Source: Myxococcales bacterium
GTDB taxonomy: Bacteria > Myxococcota_A > Bradymonadia > UBA7976 > UBA1532
Length of the DNA: 64,000 nucleotides
Assembly (NCBI GenBank): GCA_020633465.1
Contig: JACKDN010000017.1
Location: 124,001-188,000, forward strand
Direction: 5' to 3'
Below, piece after piece: positions 26,825 through 34,840 of this stretch (the stretch's first letter is position 1; each line of letters opens with the position of its first letter). Under the pieces are notes generated by a model. It was not told the origin of the DNA. It was given only the letters and a program-made list of their open reading frames with translations, and ran no database searches. The position numbers and the translations under genes were made by a program.

Positions 26825-27071
26825 GGGGCCAGGCCGCCCGCGGCGAGGCACCCGATCAGCACCGGGGCAGCGCGCGCTCGGCGGCCGCGAGCGTCGCGCG
26901 CACGCGGCCCTCCGCCGGCGCGTCGGGGCGCCGTGCAGCGCGGCCGCGGCGGCGGCCAGCAGCGCGATCAGGACGGCGGGCCCCCAGCCCGCCAGGGCGG
27001 GCGCGATGAGCAAGGCCGCGGGCGCGGCGGCCCCGGCCAGCCAGCGCAGCCCGCCCGTCGCCGCGCGCCCC
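26825..27071. other. Cluster of frame changes at four G/C runs in the permease gene
   Basis: On the minus strand coding passes from frame to frame at the four-base runs 27068-27071, 26925-26928, 26864-26867 and 26825-26828. Adding one base to each of the first three and removing one from the last gives one open frame of about 543 codons with continuous membrane helices. Homopolymer-length errors or genuine decay are both possible. Confidence 0.55.
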
Positions 27072-27966
27072 GGTGGCGGGCGAGGCCCGCCAGGAGCACG
27101 GCGCCCAACAGGCCGGGGGCGGCGCGCTCGACCAGGTGCAGGACCTCGAGCGCGGCCTCGGCGTGGGCCTCGTAGGTCACGAGACCCACCACGCCGAAGC
27201 CCAGCGCGGCGCCCCACGCGCCGGCCCGCGCCGCGCCCTCGGCGGCGCGCTCGGCGTCGACGTGCACGTGGGCCGCCGGGTGCTCGGCGTGCGCGCAGTC
27301 GGGATCGCCGTGGACCGTCTCGCTGGCGTGCGCGGCGCCGTGGTGGTGGGTCAGGCCGCGCGGCGACACCTCGTGCAGCATGACGTGCAACAGCGAGCCG
27401 CCGACCAGCGCGTCGAAGGCGCCCAGGGCCACCTCGGGCGCGGCGCCGTGCAGCGAGCTGCCGAGGGCCAGCCCGCCCAGGGTGAACGCGGCGACGACGG
27501 CCAGGGCGCCCCAGGCCACGCGGGGCCCGTGCAGCGGCCGCACGACCCACCAGACGAACAGGCCGACGGGCAGGCGGTGCAGGACGACGCCGAGGGCGAG
27601 GGCGGGGGAGCGCTCGGCGCCCGCCAGCGCGCCCCCGTCGACCAGGGCGTGCGCGGCCAGGGCGAGCAGGGCGGCCCAGACGACGCGGCGGGGACGCGCG
27701 CCGTGCGCCAGCGGGCCCTCGATGAGCAGCGGCAGCAGGGCGCCGAGGAAGGCCGCGCCGAGCGCCCAGCCGCCGGCGTGCTCGAGCGCCTCGGGCAGCA
27801 GGTGCAGCAGCACCAGGCCGCCGAGGGCCACCAGCACGAAGCCGTCGATGGCCGCGCCCAGCCCGCGCGCCCGGGCGGCGAGGCGCAGCAGCAGAGGGCC
27901 GACGAAGAGCGCGACGATGCTGGCGAGGACGAAGAGCAGCGGGGGGCCTCCGGGGGGACGCGGCAC
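26968..27966 (-). CDS. ZIP-superfamily-like metal permease, N-terminal part
   Basis: The GTG start at 27966 faces the divergent operator region. Hydrophobic helices carry metal-coordinating ZIP-type motifs: HLLPEALEH, HALVDGGALAG, VLHRLPVGLFVWWVV and GGSLLHVMLHE. A cytoplasmic-type His-rich loop follows (HHHGAAHASETVHGD...CAHAEHPAAHVHVD, listed only as motifs). ZIP proteins import Zn2+ or related divalent ions into the cytoplasm. The frame stops being coding at about 27068 and continues in shifted frames to 26337 (see the disrupted region). The placement beside a ZnuA-like protein and a Zur-like regulator favours zinc, though a metal exporter or sensor variant cannot be excluded. Confidence 0.7.
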   Translation of the reverse strand: MPRPPGGPPLLFVLASIVALFVGPLLLRLAARARGLGAAIDGFVLVALGGLVLLHLLPEALEHAGGWALGAAFLGALLPLLIEGPLAHGARPRRVVWAALLALAAHALVDGGALAGAERSPALALGVVLHRLPVGLFVWWVVRPLHGPRVAWGALAVVAAFTLGGLALGSSLHGAAPEVALGAFDALVGGSLLHVMLHEVSPRGLTHHHGAAHASETVHGDPDCAHAEHPAAHVHVDAERAAEGAARAGAWGAALGFGVVGLVTYEAHAEAALEVLHLVERAAPGLLGAVLLAGLARHRGARRRAGCAGWPGPPRPRPCSSRPPWRAGGPPS

Positions 27967-27995
27967 CGTAGAGGATCACCGAGGGGCCGACAAGA

Positions 27996-28010
27996 TGCAG
28001 TCGGGTTGCA
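27996..28010. promoter_or_regulatory. Zur/Fur-type operator candidate 1
   Basis: TGCAGTCGGGTTGCA has the TGCA-N7-TGCA form of site 2, but its inner bases are less symmetric. It overlaps the proposed -35 (TTGCAT, 28005-28010) of the plus-strand promoter. Confidence 0.5.
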
Positions 28011-28034
28011 TTGAGGTCTTGATGCAACTATGTT
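28005..28034 (+). promoter_or_regulatory. Candidate promoter of the metal locus (plus strand)
   Basis: TTGCAT at 28005-28010 and TATGTT at 28029-28034 are 18 bp apart and could be -35 and -10. Both lie inside the two operator candidates, so a bound repressor would block polymerase directly. Transcription would start near 28041, before the GTG at 28064. Confidence 0.4.
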
Positions 28035-28037
28035 GCA
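28023..28037. promoter_or_regulatory. Zur/Fur-type operator candidate 2
   Basis: TGCAACTATGTTGCA is a 7-1-7 inverted repeat with one mismatched pair, the architecture expected for a Fur-family regulator such as the Zur-like protein at 31998-32423. It starts 27 bp after site 1. The outer GTTGCAT...ATGCAAC at 28004-28027 is a further inverted repeat spanning the two. Confidence 0.55.
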
Positions 28038-28063
28038 GCGGCCGTCCCGAGCTCGAGGTCGCC

Positions 28064-28468
28064 GTGCCCCCGCCCCTCGCCCCCGTCGCCGACCGCCTGC
28101 GCGCCCTGCTGGGCGCCGCGTGCGTCGTGGCGGTGGGGTTGGTGCTGGTGGGCAACCTGGGCACCCTTGCGCACCTGGGCCTGGTGGCCCACGCGCCGGG
28201 CGCCGACGGCATGGTGCACGTCGACTGCACGATGACGGCGCCGCCCCCGGCCGACACCGGCCTCGGCAACGCGGTCGACGGCCACGGGCACGACGGCTGC
28301 CACCTGAGCCAGGCCGAGCGCCCCTCGGTGGACGTCCCGCTGCCCGGCGCGGCGTTGTCGGCCCGCCAACCGGCGGTGGCCTTGGCCCCGCCAGGGCTGC
28401 CCCCCGCGACGCCCCGCGCCGCCCGCGCCCTGTACCGCCTGGCCCCCAAGCAGTCGCCCCCCGCCTGA
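28064..28468 (+). CDS. Small His/Cys-containing membrane protein, first gene of the metal operon
   Basis: GTG at 28064 follows GAGGTC; ATG at 28022 is in frame but lies inside the operator. The 134-residue product has one N-terminal hydrophobic segment (LGAACVVAVGLVLVGNLG) and a short metal-binding-like loop DGHGHDGCHL with a nearby Cys (VDCTM). The rest is Pro/Ala-rich. It resembles in outline the DUF2946-like small proteins of metal loci, but I cannot confirm the family. Position directly after the operator candidates suggests it is Zur-controlled. Confidence 0.55.
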   Translation: MPPPLAPVADRLRALLGAACVVAVGLVLVGNLGTLAHLGLVAHAPGADGMVHVDCTMTAPPPADTGLGNAVDGHGHDGCHLSQAERPSVDVPLPGAALSARQPAVALAPPGLPPATPRAARALYRLAPKQSPPA

Positions 28469-28570
28469 GCCGCCCGACGGTCGCCCCCGCGGCGATCCTC
28501 CCCCGGTGTCCCGACCTGGGCGCGCCTCGGCGTGCCCCCCCACGCGGCCCCGCGCCGCGCGAGCGATGTC

Positions 28571-29785
28571 ATGAACGGTCCCCGTGCCTGGGCCGCCCTC
28601 GTCGGGCTGGCCCTGGGCGCCGCGCTGCCCGCCCGGGCGGCCGCGCCCGACGATCCGGGCCTCGATCCGGCCGAGCAGGCCGCGCTCGAGGCCGCCCTGC
28701 ACGCCGACGCCGCCGCCGTCGAGGACGCCGTGCACCCCACGCCGGTGGTGGTCGCGGCGGGCGCCGGCAGCAGCAACCCGGACATCTCGTTGGTGCTCGA
28801 CACCGCCGGCGCCTGGTTCTCGGACGACCCGGCACAGCTCGGCGGGCACGATCCCAACCGCACCGGCTTCGTCCTGCAGCAGCTCGAGATGAACGTCGTG
28901 TCGAACGTCGATCCGTTCTTCCGCTTCGAGGCGAACATCGTCTTCGCGGAGTTCGGCGTCGAGGTCGAAGAGGCCTACGCGACCACGCTGGCCCTGCCCG
29001 GCAACCTGCAGCTGCGCGCCGGCCAGTTCCTCACGCGCTTCGGTCGCCTGAACCCCACGCACCCGCACGCCTGGGACTTCGTCGACCAGCCCCTGGTCAA
29101 CGGCAAGTTCTTCGGCAGCGAGGGCAGCCGCGGCCTGGGCGCCGAGGTGTCGTGGCTGTCGCCGTTGCCCTGGTACGCCGAGCTGGCCGGCGCCGTGACC
29201 AACGCCCACCAGGCGTGCTGCGCCCGCAGCTTCTACGGCGGGGACGACCTGGGCGTCGAGGATCCCCGCGACCTGCTCGCCACCCTGACGCTGAAGCAGT
29301 TCTTCGACCTGTCACGCACCTGGGGCCTGAAGCTGGGCCTGTCCACTCAGCTCGGCCCCAACCCGACCGGGCAGGGGAACCGCACCGACATCTACGGCGC
29401 CGACCTGTACCTGCGCTATCGCGATCCCGGCAGCCGCGGCGCGCTGTCGCTGCAGGTCGAGGGCATGGTGCGCAGCCGGCAGGTGCCCGACGATCGCCTG
29501 CAGGACGCCGGCGGCTACGCCCAGCTCGTTTGGGACATCGATCCCGAGTGGTCGGTGGGTGGGCGCTACGAGTACGTCTCGGGCGTCGAGGACGATCCGC
29601 TCGATCCCGCCTGGGACACCGCGCGTCAGCGCGCCAGCGCTCAGCTCACCTACTACCCGTCTCACTTCTCGCGCCTGCGCCTCCAGGGCAACCACGACCG
29701 CCTGCCCGACCGCGACGACGCCCTGTGGGGCGCCATGCTCGCGCTCGAGGTGGTCGTCGGGGCCCACGGCGCGCACGGCTATTGA
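28571..29785 (+). CDS. Zinc-locus outer-membrane beta-barrel protein (porin-like)
   Basis: The start ATG at 28571 gives MNGPRAWAALVGLALGAALPARA, a signal peptide. The 404-residue mature protein alternates short amphipathic strands: QLEMNVVSNVDPFFRFEANI, LQLRAGQFLTRFGRLNPTHPH, GADLYLRYRD, WSVGGRYEYVSGV. It resembles the porin-like outer-membrane proteins found next to znuA and zur in other Proteobacteria. There is no TonB box or plug domain. It is followed 13 bp later by the ZnuA-like gene with its own GGAGG. I infer outer-membrane passage of zinc or a zinc carrier. Confidence 0.75.
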   Translation: MNGPRAWAALVGLALGAALPARAAAPDDPGLDPAEQAALEAALHADAAAVEDAVHPTPVVVAAGAGSSNPDISLVLDTAGAWFSDDPAQLGGHDPNRTGFVLQQLEMNVVSNVDPFFRFEANIVFAEFGVEVEEAYATTLALPGNLQLRAGQFLTRFGRLNPTHPHAWDFVDQPLVNGKFFGSEGSRGLGAEVSWLSPLPWYAELAGAVTNAHQACCARSFYGGDDLGVEDPRDLLATLTLKQFFDLSRTWGLKLGLSTQLGPNPTGQGNRTDIYGADLYLRYRDPGSRGALSLQVEGMVRSRQVPDDRLQDAGGYAQLVWDIDPEWSVGGRYEYVSGVEDDPLDPAWDTARQRASAQLTYYPSHFSRLRLQGNHDRLPDRDDALWGAMLALEVVVGAHGAHGY

Positions 29786-29798
29786 ACCGGAGGTCCCG

Positions 29799-30701
29799 AT
29801 GAGAGCCCTGCTGCTCACCCTGATCTGCGCGCTGCCCGCGGTCGCCCAGGCGCGCCTCGAGGTGGTCGCGACCCTGCCCGATCTGGCCGCGCTGGCCCGC
29901 GAGGTCGGCGGCGACGCCGTCGCGGTGACCGCGCTTGTCGACGCCAACGAGGATCCCCACTACGTCGATCCCAAACCCAGCCTGGTGCTGCCGCTCAACC
30001 GCGCCGATCTGCTGATCGTCAACGGCCTCGAGCTCGAGGTCGGCTGGCTGCCCCCGCTGCAGGTGGCCGCGCGCAACGGCAACATCCAGACCGGCGCCGA
30101 CGGCTACTTCGACGCCTCGTCGGTGGTCGACCGCCTGAACGTGCCCGGCGGCAAGGTCGACCGCGCGCAGGGCGACATCCACCCCGGCGGCAACCCGCAC
30201 TTCGTGTTCGACCCGCGCGCGGCGGCGCGCATCGCGACGGCGCTGGGCGACCGCATGGCGCGCCTCGATCCGACCCACGCCGAGCAGTACCGCGCCAACG
30301 CGAAGGCGCTGCACGATCGACTGGACGCGCTGGCCGAGCGCGAGCGCGCCCGCTTCGCCGCGCTGCCGGCGTCCAAGCGGCAGGTGGTCATCTACCACGA
30401 CAGCCTGCCCTACCTGGCCGACTGGCTGGGCCTCACCGCGGTGGCCTTCGTCGAGCCGCGCCCGGGCATCCCGCCGACGCCGCCGCACGTGGCCAAGGTG
30501 CTGCAGCGCATGAAGAAGGCCGAGGCGCGGGTGATCCTGCAGGAGGCGTTCTACCCCAAGAAGACGAGCGAGACGCTGGCGCGCCTGGCCGGCGGGCAGG
30601 TGGTGGTGCTCGAGGGTGGGGCGCGCTTCGACCAGGGCGACACCTACTCGGCGCGCATCACGCGCGCGGCGCAGGCGATCCATGCGGCGCTGTCTCGTTA
30701 G
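29799..30701 (+). CDS. znuA: ZnuA-like metal ABC transporter substrate-binding protein
   Basis: The start at 29799 follows CCGGAGG. The signal peptide MRALLLTLICALPAVAQA leads into RLEVVATLPDLAALAREVGG, a classic start of the cluster A-I metal-binding family. Candidate ligands are His in DPHYVDP, His in GNPHFVFDP and an acidic position in the C-terminal lobe. KRQVVIYHDSLPYLADWLGL is the linker/lobe-2 entry. The long His-rich loop typical of ZnuA is absent, so zinc or manganese are both possible. No matching ABC permease or ATPase lies in the window, which is unusual for this family. The 3' end overlaps the next gene by 20 bp. Confidence 0.87.
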   Translation: MRALLLTLICALPAVAQARLEVVATLPDLAALAREVGGDAVAVTALVDANEDPHYVDPKPSLVLPLNRADLLIVNGLELEVGWLPPLQVAARNGNIQTGADGYFDASSVVDRLNVPGGKVDRAQGDIHPGGNPHFVFDPRAAARIATALGDRMARLDPTHAEQYRANAKALHDRLDALAERERARFAALPASKRQVVIYHDSLPYLADWLGLTAVAFVEPRPGIPPTPPHVAKVLQRMKKAEARVILQEAFYPKKTSETLARLAGGQVVVLEGGARFDQGDTYSARITRAAQAIHAALSR

Positions 30702-31473
30702 CGCGCTGGCGCTGCTGGCCGCCGGCTGCGCGCTCGAGGATGGGCAGCCGTGGGGGCGGCTGGCGCTCGAGGTCGAGGCGGCCTGGGCGGTGCCGGCGGG
30801 ACGGGTGGACGAAGGCGGGCGGCTGCGCACGCCGCAGGACTACCGCGTGCGCGTCGACGCGCTGGCCGTCGTGCTCGCCACCGCGCGGGTGACCTGGGCG
30901 CCGCCCGGCGAGGGCGCAACCGGCTTCGACCCCGCCGACCCACCGGCGGGCTACTCGCTGTGCCACAACGGCCACTGCCACGCGGACGACGGCCGGCTGG
31001 TGGACTACGCCGACATCGCCGCCGACCTGGCGACGGGCGGCGCGGGCGCGGCGCCCATCGCCTTCGCCGTCGCGTCGACGGCCATCGCGCTGACGGCCGA
31101 CGGCGCCGCGGTGCCGGTCACCGTGACGGGCCCGGCCGTGCCCCTCGAGCGGGGCCGGGTGACGGCGGCCGAGGTGCAGGTGGTGGCGCTGCGCGTCGGC
31201 GGCGTGGCCTTCGACGCCTCGGACCGGCTGCCCGCCGAGGGGCTGCCCTTCGAGGCCGAGATCCCGCTCGACGTCCCCGTGCGGGCGCCGCTCGACGCGC
31301 CGCTCGACCGCGACGCGCCGGTCGGCGTCGACCTCGCGCTGCGGGTGATCGTCCCGCCCACGCTCTTCGACGGCCTCGACTTTTCGACCCAGCCCGACGT
31401 CGCGGCCCACGTGGCCGCGCGCCTGAACGAGGACCTGACCCTGACCGCGCGCGTGACGCGCCACGACGACTGA
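30682..31473 (+). CDS. Metal-locus lipoprotein with CHNGHCH motif
   Basis: The start ATG at 30682 overlaps the ZnuA-like gene by 20 bp. MRRCLVSALALLAAGC is a lipoprotein signal. The 263-residue product has a striking YSLCHNGHCHADDG segment around residue 95, two Cys and three His in eight residues, which is an obvious metal-site candidate. The rest is beta-rich (VTVTGPAVPLERG, ALRVIVPPTLFDG). No named family is recognised. The genetic context makes a periplasmic or outer-membrane metal-binding lipoprotein the best reading. Confidence 0.7.
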   Translation: MRRCLVSALALLAAGCALEDGQPWGRLALEVEAAWAVPAGRVDEGGRLRTPQDYRVRVDALAVVLATARVTWAPPGEGATGFDPADPPAGYSLCHNGHCHADDGRLVDYADIAADLATGGAGAAPIAFAVASTAIALTADGAAVPVTVTGPAVPLERGRVTAAEVQVVALRVGGVAFDASDRLPAEGLPFEAEIPLDVPVRAPLDAPLDRDAPVGVDLALRVIVPPTLFDGLDFSTQPDVAAHVAARLNEDLTLTARVTRHDD

Positions 31474-31484
31474 CCGAGGAGAAG

Positions 31485-31988
31485 ATGAACAACTTCCGTG
31501 CTTTGGCGCTCTGCGCCGCCGCCCTCGCCGTCACCGCCTGCGACGACGACCACGGCGACGATCACGACCACGGCGGCGAGACGCTGGCCGACGAGGCCTG
31601 CGAGCACACCACCGAAGGCCCCTACCGCGACGTGACCGCGACGGTCGACGCGGCCGACGGTCCGGTGGCCAGCTTCGAGCACACCGGCGTGCGTATCGCG
31701 CTGGTCGACGTCATGGGCGGGAAGGGGGGCTTCGTCACCTTCGAGTCCGCCGAGGCCGCCGACTTCACGTTCTTCCTCAGCGCCAACGTGCCGCTGACCC
31801 TGCAGGACGCCACCGGCGCGCCGGTGGCCATCGAGGACACGGCCGACGTGGACGCCTGCGCCGAGGTGGCCGTGCAGTACACGGCCGAGCTCGAGGTGGG
31901 CACCTACCGCCTGAGCTTCGGCCCCACCGAGGCCACGACCGTTACGCTGGTGGCCGAGGCCGCCGGCGAGGCCCACGACCATGAGTGA
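31485..31988 (+). CDS. His-rich lipoprotein, last gene of the metal operon
   Basis: MNNFRALALCAAALAVTAC is a lipoprotein signal behind GAGGAG. The mature N-terminus DDDHGDDHDHGGE and the last residues EAHDHE are His/Asp clusters suited to divalent metals. Between them lies a beta-rich domain of about 120 residues (VASFEHTGVRIALVDV, LEVGTYRLSFGPTE). The 167-residue protein ends 9 bp before the convergent Zur-like gene. Its family is unknown to me; a zinc buffer or carrier is inferred. Confidence 0.7.
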   Translation: MNNFRALALCAAALAVTACDDDHGDDHDHGGETLADEACEHTTEGPYRDVTATVDAADGPVASFEHTGVRIALVDVMGGKGGFVTFESAEAADFTFFLSANVPLTLQDATGAPVAIEDTADVDACAEVAVQYTAELEVGTYRLSFGPTEATTVTLVAEAAGEAHDHE

Positions 31989-31997
31989 TCCCCTCGA

Positions 31998-32423
31998 TCA
32001 GTCGCAGTCGTCGCAGACGCCGCGCAGCTGCACCTCGACGCGGTTCTGCGCGACGGCCGCCGGCGCCGCGCGCGGCGCGCTGAGGTCGACCGCGAGGCCG
32101 GGCAGACACTGCACGGTGCCGCAGTCGGTGCAGACGAAGTGCGCGTGGTCGTGGCTCTCGGCCGGCCGCGCGCTCTCGAAGCGCCACACGTGATCGCCCG
32201 CGTCGAAGCGACGCAGCAGCCCCGCCCGGGTGAGATCCATGAGGTTGCGGTAGACGCTGGCGCGATCCAGCTGGAGCTCGGCGAGGGCCTCGACGACGTC
32301 CCCGTGGCTGCGCGGCGTCTCGGCCCCGCGCAGGTGACCCAGCACGGCCACGCGCCCCTGCGTCGCGCGCAGGCCCGCCGCCCGCAGGGCGTCCTTCAGG
32401 TCGGTGGCGAGGGCCGCGTCCAT
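31998..32423 (-). CDS. zur: Fur family regulator, Zur-like
   Basis: The start at 32423 gives a 141-residue protein. The winged helix is RATQGRVAVLGHLRG...HGDVVEALAELQLDRASVYRNLMDL. Fur-family metal-site residues include HDHAHF and two Cys pairs, CTDC and CDDC, at the C-terminus, as in zinc regulators. It is convergent with the operon it probably controls. Fur or Mur specificity cannot be excluded from sequence, but the two Cys pairs and the neighbourhood favour Zur. Likely target: the TGCA-N7-TGCA sites at 27996-28037. Confidence 0.88.
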   Translation of the reverse strand: MDAALATDLKDALRAAGLRATQGRVAVLGHLRGAETPRSHGDVVEALAELQLDRASVYRNLMDLTRAGLLRRFDAGDHVWRFESARPAESHDHAHFVCTDCGTVQCLPGLAVDLSAPRAAPAAVAQNRVEVQLRGVCDDCD

Positions 32424-32481
32424 GGCGCCGACGGTAGCGACGGGCCCAGCGGCGCGCAACCGCGCTCGCGGGGGCGACGCG

Positions 32482-33786
32482 TCAACCCTCGTCGGCCAGC
32501 CGAAGGGGCGGGGGTCGCGTGGACGCGCTGGCCTGGAACACGCGGTTCCGGCCGTGGCGCTTGGCCTGGTACAGCGCCTGATCGGCGGCGGCGAACAGCT
32601 GCTCGGTGGTGCGCCCGTCGCCGGGGAAGGCGGCCACGCCGGCGCTGAAGGTGACGGCGACGTCGCGCGCGTTGCCCTTCTCGTCGACGAGGCTCAGCCG
32701 ATCCTCCGCCAGCCGGTTGCGCAGGCGATCGGCCACCAGCCACGCCGCCCGCGCGTCGGTCTCGGGCAGCACCAGGGTCATCTCCTCGCCGCCGTAGCGG
32801 AAGGCCCGGTCGGTGGCGCGGATGCTCGCGCGCAGCAGCCCCGCGACGGTGCGCAGCACGTCGTCGCCGCCCTGATGGCCGTAGGTGTCGTTCAACTGCT
32901 TGAAGTGATCGAGGTCGATCATCACCACCGCGAACTGCCCGCCGTAGCGCTGGCAGCGGTTGAACTCCTGCCCGACGAACTCGTCGAGGCAGCGCCGGTT
33001 GAGCAGCCCGGTCAGCCCGTCGTGCCGCGACAGATCCACCAGCTGCTTGTTGGCCACCTCGAGCTCGGCCTTGGCCTTCTCGAGGTCGCGGGTGCGCACC
33101 TCGACGATCTCCTCGAGGTGCCGCCGCGCGCCGTCCAGCCGGATCTCGGTGTGCTTCTGGCGCGTGATGTCGACCATCAGCCCCTCGACCCGCGTGTAGG
33201 CGCCGTCGACGGGATCCTGCCCGGCGCCGCTGTCGAGCACCCAGCGCTCCTCGCCTTCGGCGGTGCGCACGCGGTAGGCCACGCGGTAGGGCCGGTGGTG
33301 GTCGAGCGCCTCGCGGATGGCGCCGTGCACCGCCTCGACGTCGTCGGGGTGGATCAGCGCGTCGAGCGCGATGCGGCGGTTGTCGATCAGGTCGGCCGGC
33401 GGGTAGCCGGTGAGGTCGATGCTGCCGTCGCTGACGTACTCGGCGGTGCGCGTGAAGTCGTTCTGGCAGCGATAGGCCAGGCCGGGCAGCTGGGTGGCCA
33501 GGCTGGCCAGCGCGCGGTCGCTCTCGGTGCGGGCGTACTCGTTGACCTGGCTGCGCGTCAGCACGCGGGCGACGACGGCGTAGACGGCGATGGTGGAGAC
33601 GAACAGCAGCACCCAGTCGCCGTGGGCCAGCAGGGCGGCGATCTCGGGGGCGGACTCGGCGGCGGCCCGGCGGGCGCCGTCGGCCAGGGCCAGCCAGACC
33701 CCGGCCACCAGCGCGTAGGCGATGGCGAGGTTCGAGGCGACCGACCGCGCGTGCCGGCGCACGCCTCGAAGTTCGGTTCTGTCCAT
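32482..33786 (-). CDS. Diguanylate cyclase with membrane anchor and PAS domain
   Basis: The 434-residue protein starts with two hydrophobic segments (about 20-35 and 58-75), then a PAS fold with a PAC-like tail (YPPADLIDNRRIALDALIHP, YRVRTAEGEERW). A helical linker precedes the GGDEF domain: DGLTGLLNRR, MIDLDHFKQLNDTYGHQGGD and FRYGGEEMTLVLPE. The catalytic signature reads GGEEM rather than GGEEF. An inhibitory I-site (RATD) sits five residues upstream, so product inhibition by c-di-GMP is expected. It makes c-di-GMP; the sensed input is unknown. Confidence 0.88.
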   Translation of the reverse strand: MDRTELRGVRRHARSVASNLAIAYALVAGVWLALADGARRAAAESAPEIAALLAHGDWVLLFVSTIAVYAVVARVLTRSQVNEYARTESDRALASLATQLPGLAYRCQNDFTRTAEYVSDGSIDLTGYPPADLIDNRRIALDALIHPDDVEAVHGAIREALDHHRPYRVAYRVRTAEGEERWVLDSGAGQDPVDGAYTRVEGLMVDITRQKHTEIRLDGARRHLEEIVEVRTRDLEKAKAELEVANKQLVDLSRHDGLTGLLNRRCLDEFVGQEFNRCQRYGGQFAVVMIDLDHFKQLNDTYGHQGGDDVLRTVAGLLRASIRATDRAFRYGGEEMTLVLPETDARAAWLVADRLRNRLAEDRLSLVDEKGNARDVAVTFSAGVAAFPGDGRTTEQLFAAADQALYQAKRHGRNRVFQASASTRPPPLRLADEG

Positions 33787-33987
33787 CCGCTCCTCCCGGG
33801 GTGAGCCGAAGGCCCGCCGGTGGGATCGGACGTCTCGAGGGGGCCGCTGAGGGCAAAGGTCGCCGCTGACCCCACCTGCTCATCCTGCGTCGCGCGCGGT
33901 CAGCGCCGCGTCGGACGGCCGGGCCGCCGCCGCGACGCGCGCGCCGCCCCACCTGCCGACTGGCCCTTTGCCGGGGCCCGTCGTAGG

Positions 33988-34815
33988 ATGGCCGCGCTCA
34001 TGGCCATCCTCTACACCAGCGGTGTGCGCGTCGGCGCCCTGACGATCGATCCCGTGGGTCGCGTCGCCCAGGCTTTCTGGACCCATCGCCCCGCGCGCCG
34101 TCCGCCGGCGCAGCGGGTGCTGGCCAGCGCGCCCCTCGCCCGCACCTGGCCGGGCGCGTTGGGCCTGCCCTTGCGCCGCGGCGCCGTGGCGATGGGGCAC
34201 CGCATCGAGCTCCTGCCCACCGGCTACGGCGTCGGCGGCGCCGCCCTGCTTTTGACGCGCGACGGCCACCGCACGCTGGTCGTCGGCCCGACCACCCCCA
34301 CGCTGCGCCCGCGCGCCGCCCACCACCTGGTGCTGTGCGCCCCCGCGCGCCCCGACGCGCCGGCCGACTGGCTCGACCGGGTCATCCGCGGCCCGACGAA
34401 GCAGCGGCTGGTGGTGCCCGACGGCGCCGCGGCCGCCGTGGTGAGCGCCACCCTCGAGGACGCCGGCGTGCCCCACCGCGTGCCCGACTGGCTGGGCGGC
34501 GGCGACCGCCGGGCCCCCATCGGCATCTCCACCCGCGGGCCCGGCACCCCCGTGGACGCCCGGCCACAGGCCAGCGAGGCGTGGCTGGTGGGCTTCGCCT
34601 GCGCGGTCGGCCCCGAGATCGTGTATCTCTACGGTCCGCGCGCCGACGCGCTGGCCGTGGAGCTCGCGGCCGCCGGCCTGTCGACGCGGGTGCTGCACGC
34701 GCCGCAGCAGATGAGCCTGGGCAGCATCGACGTGGCCGAGCGCCGCCCGCCGCAGCCCGGCGCCCCCCATCGCCGTCCCCCCGTCGGCGACGACGAGGCC
34801 CACCCCGAGGATTGA
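33988..34815 (+). CDS. Degenerate metallo-beta-lactamase-fold exonuclease-like protein
   Basis: The start ATG at 33988 is preceded by GTAGG; ATG at 34000 is an alternative. By motif spacing the 275 residues look like MBL-fold RNA/DNA exonucleases: AFWTHRPARRPPAQRVLASAP lies where AFLSHxHxDH...T is expected, and LLPTGYGVGGAALLLT where PAGHVLGSAxxxL is expected. The metal-ligand His/Asp residues are replaced (HRPARR; VVGPTTPT for the SGD loop), so it should not be catalytic. It precedes PBP1A by 25 bp. The family link is inference from pattern, not from a search. Confidence 0.5.
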   Translation: MAALMAILYTSGVRVGALTIDPVGRVAQAFWTHRPARRPPAQRVLASAPLARTWPGALGLPLRRGAVAMGHRIELLPTGYGVGGAALLLTRDGHRTLVVGPTTPTLRPRAAHHLVLCAPARPDAPADWLDRVIRGPTKQRLVVPDGAAAAVVSATLEDAGVPHRVPDWLGGGDRRAPIGISTRGPGTPVDARPQASEAWLVGFACAVGPEIVYLYGPRADALAVELAAAGLSTRVLHAPQQMSLGSIDVAERRPPQPGAPHRRPPVGDDEAHPED

Positions 34816-34840
34816 GTCGGGGCCCGGAGTCGAGGAGCCC

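Noticed and set aside
26856..26858. In-frame TGA after a Cys, considered as a selenocysteine codon in the permease
   Set aside because: A pair of G4-run length changes around it removes the stop and gives a better membrane helix. No SECIS-like hairpin is evident.
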